This document shows positions 22,971 through 33,189 of a stretch of DNA of 64,000 bases, piece after piece. A model generated the notes under the pieces. That model did no database searches, was not told where the DNA came from, and saw nothing but the letters and a program-made list of their open reading frames with translations. Source of the stretch: Ilyonectria destructans (Eukaryota; Ascomycota; Sordariomycetes; Hypocreales; Nectriaceae). A program made the translations under genes and the position numbers. The stretch covers positions 372,001 to 436,000 of the forward strand of contig JAHEWK010000002.1 in assembly GCA_020740775.1 (NCBI GenBank), written 5' to 3'. Positions within the stretch are counted from its first letter, which is position 1; each line of letters starts with the position of its first letter.

Positions 22971-24887
22971 CCACTACCTTATAACCTCCAACAGAAATTA
23001 TACTAATAACTTAAAAAGAAAATCCAGTAATTTTTTTATTTTTTTTTTACTATTATTTTTACTGTAAAATTATAATTTAAGAATAAAAAAGTAAAATTTA
23101 ATAATATTTATTTTATTCAGTTAAAAGGAATAGAAGCTAACTAATATAATTACTATAGAATATCTATTACTATAAAGAGTATATACTAAAGTAAGAAAAC
23201 TTAATAAATAAATAAAAAGAGATAATAATAAGAATTACTATAGAATTATAACCTTTAAGCTGCAGCCACTCTATATACCTAATTATTCTATACTCTTATC
23301 CTTATTATTATTATCCTTCTTAGCCTTAAATATAAATAGATCTCTATAAAGAGATAGAGTAGTAGCAGTAAGATTAATACTCAGTCTATTCTATATACTA
23401 ATTAGTCTATAGTAAGTTAATAGTAAATAGAATATAATATACCTTCTTATAGAAGGCTATAATAAACTTAATAGCAGTAGCAGTAAGAGTTACTAATAAA
23501 TTAGCTTAATTAATAGTAATATAATAAATATAGCTAGTAAGAGCCCGGCAATACTCCTATTTAGTAGCAGTATTATAATTAGCAGCTCACTTAGTAGTAA
23601 TACCAATCTTAATCTTTATAGCCTAAAGGGTCCAGTAACTATCTCCCAGTAGCTTTACTAATTCAGCCTAACAGCAGGTTAGCAGGAGATATACACTAGA
23701 TATATAGAGTATATAGATCGGAAGTAAGAGAATAATTTATATTGTCAGCAGCATTAGGGGCAAGACAGTCGGCATTACAGATCTTACAAGCCAAGCCCAT
23801 AAAGACAGAAGGTATAGCTTTACAGGCCTTATTAAAGGCAGCGCAGTGCGTATATTTCTCAGAGGCAGCTATACTTTAATTAGCTACTAGCGACCCAGCA
23901 GAGGAAATATAAATATATACAACTTAAGCCTATATATAATTACAACGGAATCCCAAGCTCTATTTTTATTGGGGCTAGCAGTAAGAGTCTTAAGGCAGCA
24001 GCAACAGAAGATAGAGAGAGGGGTAATATTACAGCTAGTTAGCAGCTATCTATTAAGATAATTGGGATATATATATAGCGGTATTCACCTGGGCTATCTT
24101 CTTAGATTTAGTAGCAGTAATAGTAGCAGTATTAATAGCAGCAGTAGTATAAGTAGTAGTTATAATCAGCTAGTTACTAGTTAGTTATTAGTATATAGAC
24201 CAGTAAGAGGTAAAGACCTACTAAGAATACAGTTAGCAGAGAGGGAGATTATTAAAAAATGGATACTATCGGTATATTAGCAGTATCTCTCTGGCGAGTT
24301 ATCTATATAGGTATAATAGAAAAAAGGGTATAATAAGAAGAAAAAGGGTATATACAGCTGAGTAAGATAAGGTTAAAAAGAAAAAAAAAGACTATATTAA
24401 GGGGCTGAAGTCTTAAGGTTTATAAGCTCCTTAGGTGTAGATAATATAAAGGTATTAAGCTATTATTATATTATTTAAAGTTACAAATAATAGTATTATA
24501 AGATTAATTACCACTTTAGGCTATATCATTCTATTTATAAGAGTTATAATAGGGAGACTGATAATACCTAAGCGATTTAAAGGCTCAGCACTAATAAGAA
24601 AGATATACAGACAATATAATTAATTGAGTCTACAGGCAGCTAGGCTATTTAGGAAGAAATATTCTAATAGGTATTTTATATTATATTGGGATTATATTAG
24701 CAGTAATATATTATAAAGCTAACTGCTGGAAAGGCAATAAGGCCTGGGAACCTTAGGGGCTAGAACTGAGCTATATAGAGGTATTATAATAGTATAAAAG
24801 CAGCTTGAATATAGACGACAAATAGATATTATAGCAGCATTAAGCAATATAGTATCGCAAGATACACCACTAGCTGGAAGGGCATTC

Positions 24888-25141
24888 TGTTAGGAGCTAT
24901 AGGTGTTAGACTGGCTAGAAATCTGCTAGTCTCTAGCTGGAAGGCCGGTATCAGCTGAGCTAGTTGATTTGGGATATTTATTCAGGTGGATATATTTTAA
25001 GAGAGGTTAGAGATTAATCTATTTATTATTTAGACCCTACAATCTATATCTTTATGCGACTGGTGAGCCTTTAGCTCTACTGCAGTAACCCTACAGCTAG
25101 AGATAGCACCCCTCCACTCTCTTTGAAATCAGCTTATTATA
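24888..25141. repeat. Right LTR of element 1
   Basis: Starts TGTTAGGAGC and ends CTTATTATA; the terminal CA has become TA. It is 254 bp and aligns with the left LTR without gaps. Confidence 0.88.
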
Positions 25142-25146
25142 TTAAA
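25142..25146. repeat. Target-site duplication TTAAA (right)
   Basis: Identical to the five bases before the left LTR. Confidence 0.85.
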
Positions 25147-25330
25147 TCAATCTTTAATTTCCAATTATCGGGCTAATATTAGTCCGACTAAAACAGTATA
25201 AATAGTGTTAATAACACTGTTTTTTATATTATAAGAGAATATTTTTTCCTGATTTTAATAACTCTCTTTTTAGCTTTAAAACTATTATAATAAAAGAGTT
25301 ATAGAATTAAATATCTATTTATATATTTAA
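25147..25330 (+). repeat. Repeat family R, copy a, right half
   Basis: The sequence after the element (CGGGCTAATATTAGTCCGAC, then GTGTTAATAACACTG) corresponds in order to the part of copy c that follows its own match to the left half. The similarity is partial because of heavy mutation. It supports insertion of element 1 into copy a. Confidence 0.45.
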
Positions 25331-26534
25331 AGAATATTAACAATTTTAATCTATATTATTTAATTCTAAGTAATATAACTTTTATTTTAAAGCTATAAAT
25401 TACAGCTTAAAAGTCCAGACTTAAAAATATTAAAGAAGTTTAAATTAACTAAATTAATAAGCTTTATTTAATACAGTTAATAGTCTTTAGATATTATGTA
25501 ATTTAAAAGCTAGTAGGTCTAAATATAGCTTTATAACTTTAAGTTATTATAAAGCTAGTATAATAAAGCTAATAATCTATCTGAAGTTTAATATAGTAGT
25601 AGAGGCTAGTAGCTAGCTTAAAAAGCTCTTACTTAAGGTATTAAATTTACTTAAAAAAAAGAGAGGTATACTTTTTTTCTTTTTTAATAATAGAAATACC
25701 TTCAGTTTTAGTATACTTATTCTACTAGAGCTATTATAGTAGCTCTTATTACTATTTCTCTTTTTTCTCTTTTTAAAGAGATTTAGAAGTAATTAATTAA
25801 TTACTCTTAATATCTCTAGCTTTTAAAAGACAGCTTTCTATTTTTCTTTCTATTTTTTCTCTCTTTTTTACTCTTACTCTATAGATAAATATAGTCTATA
25901 CTAAAAATCTCTTTTATTAATAAACTAAACTATTTAAAAGCTTTAATTTAAAAATACTAAAGGTATATTCCTTCTTTAGTAGAAAGAGTATTTATTAATT
26001 GCTTATATAGTACTATATAGACTATATAGCTAATATATAATATTATATTAATTGACTTATAGCTAAAGAATTAATATAAGAACCTAAAGGAATCTATAGA
26101 AAAATATTATAGAAAAAATTATATACTTAAGAGTTAGAAGAGGTAAAAAACTGTAACTAAATTGATAATTAATAAATTAAGTTTCTTATTATACTTATAT
26201 AAGTATATAACTATATAGAATTTAAAATAGTAGTTAGAATAGTAATTTTAATAATAATACTATTAAAATAATAGAAAAGAAAGTAGAAGTTAACTTATAA
26301 AGCTTTAAAAAAGAAAAAGAAAAAAAAGAAAGTTATAATAGTTAGAGTATAAAATTTAAATACTATTTTAATAGTAAAGAAAATAGAAATAATATCTAAC
26401 TTATTAATTTACTCTAAAGGAAATATATAAAAGTATAAAAGAGTTAATAAAAAGGTATAAAATAGTTAGATAAAAATAAAATAGTAGTTAATTAATATTA
26501 AAGATTATAAGGCAGTGGAAAAATAAATATAATA
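25331..26534. other. RIP island 1, AT-rich filler
   Basis: Very AT-rich sequence with stops in every frame. Purine-only and pyrimidine-only tracts are common. No repeat edge or coding remnant recognised. Confidence 0.6.
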
Positions 26535-27040
26535 ATAAAAGAAATATCCTAATAAAGGATATAATAGTAAAGAATATAGTAAGATAAGAGGTAATAGTAT
26601 AATAATAGTAGATTATATAGTATATAATTATAAAAATCTCAGTCCTAATTTATATAGAGGTCTTTAGTCTTTTATAGATAAATTACTTAAAATCTAGCCA
26701 TTATATTAGAATAATATATATATTATTGGAAAGTTCTAAATTACAGCTTTCTAATAGTATTATATTTATCCTTATAAGTGCTTTCCGTATTAGGTAATCT
26801 TGATTCTAAATAGCAAATAATTTGAAATTAATTGATTTTAAAGTACGGATAGATTAATAAGCTGATTCAGACTGATTAGTTATATAGTGCTAATCATGTT
26901 ATTAATACTGTATTTTAGTATATTATTATAAGATTCTTTTAGAATTTTTAAGCTATATTTTTAGGCTTAAAGCTTAAAGTTTAACTTATTAAAGAAGTTA
27001 TAAAGTTATATATTTATAGTCTTTAACAACTAATATAGAG
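26535..27040 (+). repeat. Repeat family R, copy c
   Basis: The mirror image of copy b and related to copy a in the same orientation. Together b and c form an inverted repeat with arms of about 510-530 bp, separated by some 3.6 kb. Confidence 0.7.
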
Positions 27041-27558
27041 ATTAAAACTTAACTAGCTTCAGTTTTAAGCTAGAAGATTAAAGCTATATAAATACTAAAG
27101 TAAAACTTTAATATTTTATATTAACTTTATTAAAGTAAATTAAATTAACTTAAAGTAAATTATATAACTTAGAATGGAATAGAATAAATTAAAATCAACT
27201 CTCTTAAGTACCTAATATATATATATAATACAGTATTAATTAAGAGTTTAATATTCTTATTATAATTATTCCTCTTCTATAGATTAATACCGGGCAATCG
27301 CGCATAGGTGCTCTGGCCAATAGGAAGAAGAAAAGTGGGTACGTTGTAGTTCTGCCAGTTGTGACCGCCTGGTTCCAACCTGGGCCGTGACACCAACCCT
27401 GCTTCAGTATATCAACCCTGGTAGTATTAAAATTGGGGTACGCTTCTGATTCTCTAGACTGAAATCTTTTATCCTCGTTATACCAGCCCTGTTAATAGCA
27501 TATCGTTACAAGTTCCGCCTTGCTCTGAACTGTATTGGGGTCTTATTTTACCCGCACT

Positions 27559-28486
27559 TTAAGGCCACCCCTGAAGGCCAAGTGTCAGGTCTTGCGAAGA
27601 AATTAACTGCTCTTTCATAGCCTTTAACTCCTCAATATCCCAATTCGACCAGACAAATTTGCCTCTTAAAAACTCAGCTTCAGGGCTCACAATCCAGACC
27701 GCAAAGGAAGCTGGCAGTTCGACTGCATTATACACATTAGCACAGCTCAGGGCCGTCACTTAATAATAGCAATAAGCATTGGAATGACTTACCATCATCA
27801 AACGGGAAATCGAGGCCACCTTCGGAACTTTTCTTGTACATATCTGTCTGGACGATGCCTGGGTGGATGATATGGATCCTAACCTGCGGGTTCTCGAAAG
27901 CGAAATATTCCATCATTCTAGCAGCTGCCATCTTGCTCACTGCGTACGCACTATTCGCGGGCATGGGAGGAATATGACATCCACCGCTCGAAACGTGCAC
28001 AAAAGTCGGACTCTCGGTGGCGTATTTGAGGAAAGCTTTTGAAAGAATCAGGGTTCCTTTGACATTAATAGTCATTCCCCGGAACCATTCCTCAATATCG
28101 GCGTCTTTGATCGGCTTAGTATCGGGCAAGTAACCTGCATTGCTGACGAGTATGTCGATTTTACCGAAAGCTTTCTCGATGCCTTCGAATGCTTTGTTCA
28201 CCGCGGTTTCATTACTGATATCAGCAACCGAGGCATGAACTGTGACATCTGTATGAGCTGCCTCTACCTCCTGCTTTATCATCTCAAGGCTAGAGGGAGT
28301 ACGGCCGAGAATGGCAATTTTGGTGGCTCCAGAAGTTGCGAATGCATGGGCTATGCGAGGCCCGATACCAGAACCACCGCCTGTAATGAGGACGACCTTT
28401 CCGACCGTGGTGAGGTCGGGACGAGAAGGGTCGATGCCGGGATAGGACGTGGTGTGGAATGTTTTCGTGTAGGGTGGAAACGCCAT
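27559..28486 (-). CDS. Classical short-chain dehydrogenase/reductase
   Basis: Two exons, 28486-27793 and 27722-27559 (70-nt intron, GTAAGT donor, TGCAG acceptor), give 285 residues. An NAD(P)-dependent oxidoreductase of the Rossmann-fold SDR family. The cofactor motif TGGGSGIG is at residues 35-42, the structural NAG at 116-118, and the catalytic tetrad N, S166/S167, Y181 and K185 (YAVSK) is present. After the active site, HPGIVQTDMY is typical of the family. The C-terminal extension with WSNWDIEELKAMK resembles fungal SDRs where the last helix follows a WD pair; exon 2 is required for it. No signal peptide. The substrate is not evident. It sits directly beside RIP island 1 yet keeps normal composition and an open frame. 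The 12-bp tandem repeat at 28813-28848 lies about 330 bp upstream of the start. Confidence 0.88.
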
Positions 28487-28812
28487 TATTTCTCGGTAGA
28501 TACAATTACTTTGCGATGAAAGTTGGCAACAGGTGAGGACGATTTCTTAATATTCTCAAGATGACCGACGGCTGCCTAAGGGCATATATACATGCGATCA
28601 ATAAAGAGAGTGGGCATCACCAACTGCAAGTATCATGCATTACGGAGTTATCGCGGACATATACTTCTAACTCCGTAGTTCCCGGCACGCGAAGTTAGTT
28701 AGGGCCTTTCACTGTGTCATAAACTTACCTGCATTTAGTAACGTTTGTGTATTAAAAGGTCTTACCCGCTTTTAGCAACGTAATGTGAATTTTCTGACTA
28801 TGGAACTCACTT

Positions 28813-28848
28813 TCGCGTTCGGTATCGCGTTCGGTATCGCGTTCGGGA
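28813..28848. repeat. Three 12-bp tandem units
   Basis: TCGCGTTCGGTA occurs twice and TCGCGTTCGGGA once, head to tail. The position upstream of the dehydrogenase gene suggests, but does not show, a regulatory role. Confidence 0.8.
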
Positions 28849-30040
28849 TATAATCATCAGCTTCAACTATCTACCTCGGTGCTCACTACATTGTTCAATG
28901 CACTTTCCAAATACATTTCCTAGCACGAAATATCATTCACTGTATTCTTGGCTCATCCGCCACCGAACCTTCGTTGAGACCTTCAAGAAAAAGGAGCAGC
29001 GCTATACACCCAAAATAACAGTACAGCTAGATAGCAAGGAAGCAAAAGAAAGGGTGGCAATGGTTCGTATTAAAAAGAATCCGCCCTCTGACGAGTCAGT
29101 TCCGATATCGCTAACGGGCTGGATTTGCCCAATAAGAAGAGACTTTAAGACTGAAGCCGGCGTTCAACTCATCAGTCGCCTGGCGGAGCACGGCCTTCCA
29201 GTCATAGTAGAAAATCTTGTCCATGCGCTCTCTTGCGTATACTTGACGAGTTTGTCAGGATCTCTACCTACGGTCGAGTTCAACCACTTGACCACTTCGC
29301 CCTGACGACGGCGGCTGGAGCCAAGCCACTGTGAGCGTTCCCGACGAACCAAATCGTACACTTTGAAAGCGTATACGAGGGGCTTGGATTTGCTGACAGC
29401 GCTATAACTCGTCTTCAGCGTTGCGACCGTTCGCTCTAGAACGGCTGCTGGCACCAGCGCGTCCTCCACAACCATGCCCGCGCCAGTGGGGGCCGAAGTG
29501 GAATCTTACCGCACTCTAGGGGATACGTCGGCACTTCATCTGCGCGGGCATCAACGAGATTACGTCGCTGATAATGCGAAGGCCGAGACCAATCACGCAG
29601 GGGGCGGCCTGCCCGTAATATGTGGTTGGGCATTATTGGTCCGGGTGAGCGATTTTCTCTCTGCTGGTGACGCTAATGACGATTTGTAGATATTCTCGCG
29701 GAGCCCCGTGGCAGTCTATTTGAGGAGCGTCCTCGTCCATCCACCTGCAGCGCAATTGTACACCCAACTCTACGGCCTTCCATACCGTGGAAGAGCCACG
29801 AACACTTCGTTGTCGTCAAGTGCATCCAGTGTCATGTCAACCTGGAGAAAGATACATCCCGAGCCAACTTCGACCGGGAAAATAGCCAACGGAGACTACA
29901 GTTCAGACATCTCGCCCTGACGAACAAGAATGCCCCGAGTGTTCAGCATCCTATCTTCAGCAGCTGAAGCATGGTCTGTCAACTTGAGGCTGTTTTGTGT
30001 TAGTATGTCCTGATCTTGATTAGTAGTATCTTCAACTCTC
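28849..30040. other. Unassigned region with short open frames
   Basis: The plus strand has a 135-residue frame at 28898-29305. The minus strand at 29164-29475 has a 103-residue frame (LERTVATLKTSYSAVSKSKP, then RRERSQWLGSSRRRQ). Parts of the minus-strand sequence read sensibly in a neighbouring frame (DKIFYYDWKAVLRQATDEL), suggesting a decayed gene or element. I do not recognise either. The right part is 3' flank of the LINE fragment. Confidence 0.35.
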
Positions 30041-30960
30041 TCAGTTCGACCCCAGCCTTCCCGTCTCCATCGCAAATTTGATCGCTGCCCGCACCGCCTG
30101 TAGGTTAGGTGACCACTTCTGGCCGTCCGACGCCGACTTTCCTCCCAAAAATAACGGCAGGTTCCCCATCTCGCTTTGCCCAGCTTGTTGCATGCCTTCG
30201 CGTTGTGCATCCCACTTCGTGCATCGAAATAGAAAATATTCCATCGTCTTAGCCGCTCGTCCACAAGCATACAAGTCCGATTCCACCGCACCTATCTTCG
30301 CCAGGTAGTTATTGATCCTCACCATTCCAGTGCGTAGTTATAAGAGGGTATCTGCTTTGCGCCTCTTCAGTCCGTCGTATAGCATCCGTATGTATTTGCC
30401 TGGTAGTGCTTTGTCTATCCGCTTGGAGAAGCCGCCCACTCTGTCAGGTAACGTCTGGTGCTGTTGCAGCAGCTGCGCCGTCGCCAGTCTTGTCCGCCAT
30501 GGAAACCTCATCATCCGGGAGGGCACCCAGATCATCTTGACGCTGTTGTTGCCTTTTCCCAGTCGCCGGATGTGATCGTAGATCTCCGGATGGTGTACTG
30601 TCCCGACTGTTGTTGCGGTCGCACGATTGCTTTCAGTGCTGACTGGCCGCTTGGACGCCATAATCCGTCAGGCATACATCGCAATGCCATCGCCATCGCC
30701 CTTAGCTCGGCCGTATAGGGGTTCTGATCGTCTCGCGAGCCGAAGGTGACCAAATACCTAGCCACGACCTCATCTGCTCGCCCCATTAATTTGTGGCTGA
30801 TAATACCTCCCATGCCCACCAATCCTCCTCTGTCGGAAGCGTTGGTCGCGATAATAATATCCTCGGCACCGTTGGCTGCTGCTACCGCCACTTTCCTATC
30901 GGCCTCGCACACCAGCGACAAGCGGGCGTGCCATAGTGGTGCCTTATAGGCCCGGATCGT
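30041..30960 (-). mobile_element. LINE 3' fragment: RNase H and C-terminal region
   Basis: The minus strand preserves in order ATNASDRGGLVGMGGII, the block DDQNPYTAELRAMAMAL (RNase H of Tad1-type LINEs), SVKMIWVPSRMM, and a C-terminal section with RMVRINNYLAKIGAVESD followed by Cys and EYFLFRCTKWDAQRE. It ends with a stop at 30041. The frame changes once near 30540-30660 and once near 30320, and the first catalytic Asp of RNase H appears as Asn in TNAS. It is a 5'-truncated, inactive copy; no reverse transcriptase precedes it. Confidence 0.75.
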
Positions 30961-31741
30961 TTCCTGTATTGAAGGCCGCTATGGTGCAGAAGATTTCAAT
31001 AGCAAGCTGAAAAATACGTCTGATATTATCCGAAGTGAGGCATTATAAAGTAGGGTGGTAGCTAGCACTATTGGATGTTGTTTTCTGCCAACTCTGCCGT
31101 GCTATCCGTCGCCTGCGGGAGAGGTATTTCCTACTGGGCTGATGTTGTGTTACCGTAAGACTTATGTTAGGAACTGTAACCTCTTATCTGTAGTATGACG
31201 GTCTCACGCTATTAATATCTTATTAACATTTGCCATGTGAAGAGGTTGTCTCAACTAAACCATGCTTTGACATGAGAAGATATTGTGTCTAATGAATCAG
31301 GAATTATAAGGCTGGAGTACCATGTAATGTTAACTGTCACTGAAATCGTTCTAGGAAACTGATTTACAAATGTCACACTTACATACTTAAGGCGCTATAT
31401 ATGTGTAGTCGAGGGATGTATGTTTGCGTTAAGGATAGGGTAATAGAAACTGCCTCATTATATTAAATAGGATGAGCTTGTGTTATGGTATTCTGTAGTA
31501 AGATATAAAATTCATACACTAGCTACTTCGATAGAAACTTAAAACTACGGCCACTAACGCACTACGAGCAAAATACAACCGCCTTTTTACCTATCTGTCG
31601 AGCTGTTTATTATCATACGATATTATACAATAATTAAGTGCTATCTCTTACAAGCCAACCCTTTGTTATCCTCTACGTTCTCTATTGATTCAACTTCCGC
31701 ACATTATGGTACTAAACCCCCCTAAGTTGGCACGCTACAAT
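30961..31741. other. Intergenic region
   Basis: Moderately AT-rich sequence without open frames, LTR ends or RNA-gene signatures that I can recognise. Confidence 0.5.
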
Positions 31742-31953
31742 GTCACATTTCGGGGTCATATCCTAAACAACGTGACTTTCCTTAATTTCTCCTCTTATCT
31801 CAGACCACATCACCGGCCCTATGACCACGATCCCGGTCCCCGGGACCCACAGAGCCCCGGCTCCTATGCGGCGGCGACGGACTGCCGCCTCCGGCAGCAG
31901 CCGTCTTCATCATGTATAAAAGACGGGCTCTAGGCCCGTCCCTTAGCTAGAAA
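31742..31953 (+). repeat. Structured dispersed repeat, copy 2
   Basis: The second copy of the repeat at 5908-6104, same orientation. The hairpin at 31922-31940 is perfect here (GACGGGC, loop TCTAG, GCCCGTC), whereas copy 1 has one mismatch. The TATAAA box, the larger hairpin and the terminal TTAGCTAGAAA are kept. Unlike the nearby RIP island this copy is GC-rich. Confidence 0.7.
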
Positions 31954-32010
31954 TCAAGAGCTTCTCACACATATGATCATTTCCATCCACTAGATGCAAC
32001 ATACAAGTGT

Positions 32011-32779
32011 ATAATCCTCCGCGCCGACGGTATATAGTTAGCGTCGGACTTGAGTAATACGTCCAAGCCGTCCAATGTCGCCACAATTGCTCGAGCGATT
32101 GCAAGTACCGGCATCAATGAGGATGGTTTAGCCGTCAAGCAGGTTATTCTTACTATTCAGGCCTCAGCTTGGGGACCTGCTATTTCAGAAGGTAATATAC
32201 AGTAAGTCTCGCCTCGAATCGCACTCCTTTTATATAAAGACACTTAGCTGACTGATCTTTTCTTTTATACTTGCAGGCAGCCTAAGCTAGGGTCTTAACA
32301 ATAATATTTGCCAGATCTATAAATTTATCTCTAATAACTATAAGACAGAGGATAAGCTTTTCTTCTTTAGCTTCTTATATAGGGCCTTTACTATCTATAC
32401 TGTCGCCAGCCTTATTTGCAACGCCGGAGTTATCTTAGTGGTATATATATTACAATTTGCAGAAATATAGCAAGTATATCGCCAAAATATAAGCAGCAAG
32501 TTGTTTAGGCACTCCACTTAGTACTGTAATTATACTAAAGAGGTAGGGTTAATAGATATAAAGATTAAAATAGTTGGTATTTAGGATACAGTTAGCACTC
32601 TAATAAGTAATATAAATTATATTATAGATGCCTTTTAATTTGCTAATATCTGGATATAGGATATTTCAGAATAGGGCTTTATAAAGTAGCTTAGAAAGGC
32701 TGGTATCTCTATTAATAAGCAGTATACTTTCTATAATATAAATTTATCAGAATATGAATATTATAAGATATATAGAAGG
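32011..32779 (+). pseudogene. RIP-mutated DUF2235 (Tle1-like hydrolase) gene, 5' part
   Basis: Despite the stops, one frame follows the DUF2235/Tle1-like alpha/beta-hydrolase family. In order it shows LRADGI-stop-LASDL (normally DGTW), SNVATIARAIA, then GPAISEG. An intron follows (GTAAGTCTCG near 32201 to TTGCAG 32278), then GLNNNICQIYKFISNNYK, LFFFSF, AFTIYTVASLICNAGVI and VGI-stop-DTVSTL (normally VGVWDTVGAL). The nucleophile motif GFSRG has become SFLYR. Each lesion fits C-to-T or G-to-A change, and both Trp codons are now TAG. The Ty3/gypsy element begins right after 32779, and the sequence continues at 41251 without clear homology. In fungi this domain is often joined to others; bacterial members are phospholipase effectors. 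The function of the fungal one is unknown. Confidence 0.72.
32775..32779. repeat. Target-site duplication GAAGG (left)
   Basis: GAAGG directly precedes the left LTR and recurs right after the right LTR at 41251-41255. Confidence 0.88.
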
Positions 32780-33189
32780 TGTCACGACCCATGCACACCT
32801 CGGGTAGGTGGCAGGCAGTTAGGACTGGCAGTATTCTAGTACCTATAATTTTCGACTAATTAAAACTGAATTGCAGGATCACCTTTGCAATCCTATAATC
32901 CTAGATTACTGGATTACTTATATAATCTAACAATCTATCTAAGTATATAGATAATAAAGTAGTATATATTCCAATAAGCAGCTACTCAGCTATTAATATA
33001 ACTTAGTTATCTTAATTATCTTAACTTACTATATATTACTATACTTAACTATTACTAGATATAATATTTATCCAGTAAGTAATACCCTAATCTATCTGCT
33101 AATATAAACCTACAGTTTATTTACCAGCTATCTATCTCTTACCTACTTTATACTATATATATAGCAGTTAAGAGAGTATAACTATTATA
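32780..33189. repeat. Left LTR of gypsy element
   Basis: Starts TGTCACGACC and ends ACTATTATA; 410 bp. It is more AT-shifted than its partner. Confidence 0.9.

Larger units (their letters stand above)
20428..25141. mobile_element. LTR retrotransposon 1 (RIP-mutated, 4.7 kb)
   Basis: A complete element of 4,714 bp bounded by 254-bp direct repeats of equal length and flanked by TTAAA duplications. The internal 4.2 kb is AT-rich and full of stops. I could not find reverse transcriptase, integrase or gag landmarks in it, so it is either too mutated or was non-autonomous. A purine-rich stretch (AGCTGGAAGGGCATTC, 24872-24887) lies just before the right LTR as a candidate polypurine tract. The sequence after the left LTR (GATTAATCTCTCGTACAG) does not look like an ordinary tRNA primer site. 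It contains repeat copy b. Superfamily unresolved. Confidence 0.85.

Noticed and set aside
19440..27290. Possible centromere or mitochondrial insertion because of AT-richness
   Set aside because: The presence of LTRs with target duplications and transition-only differences between repeats explains the composition by RIP. No mitochondrial genes are seen.
27360..27410. Possible tRNA-like segment with GGTTCCAACC
   Set aside because: No acceptor stem, D arm or anticodon arm can be folded around it.
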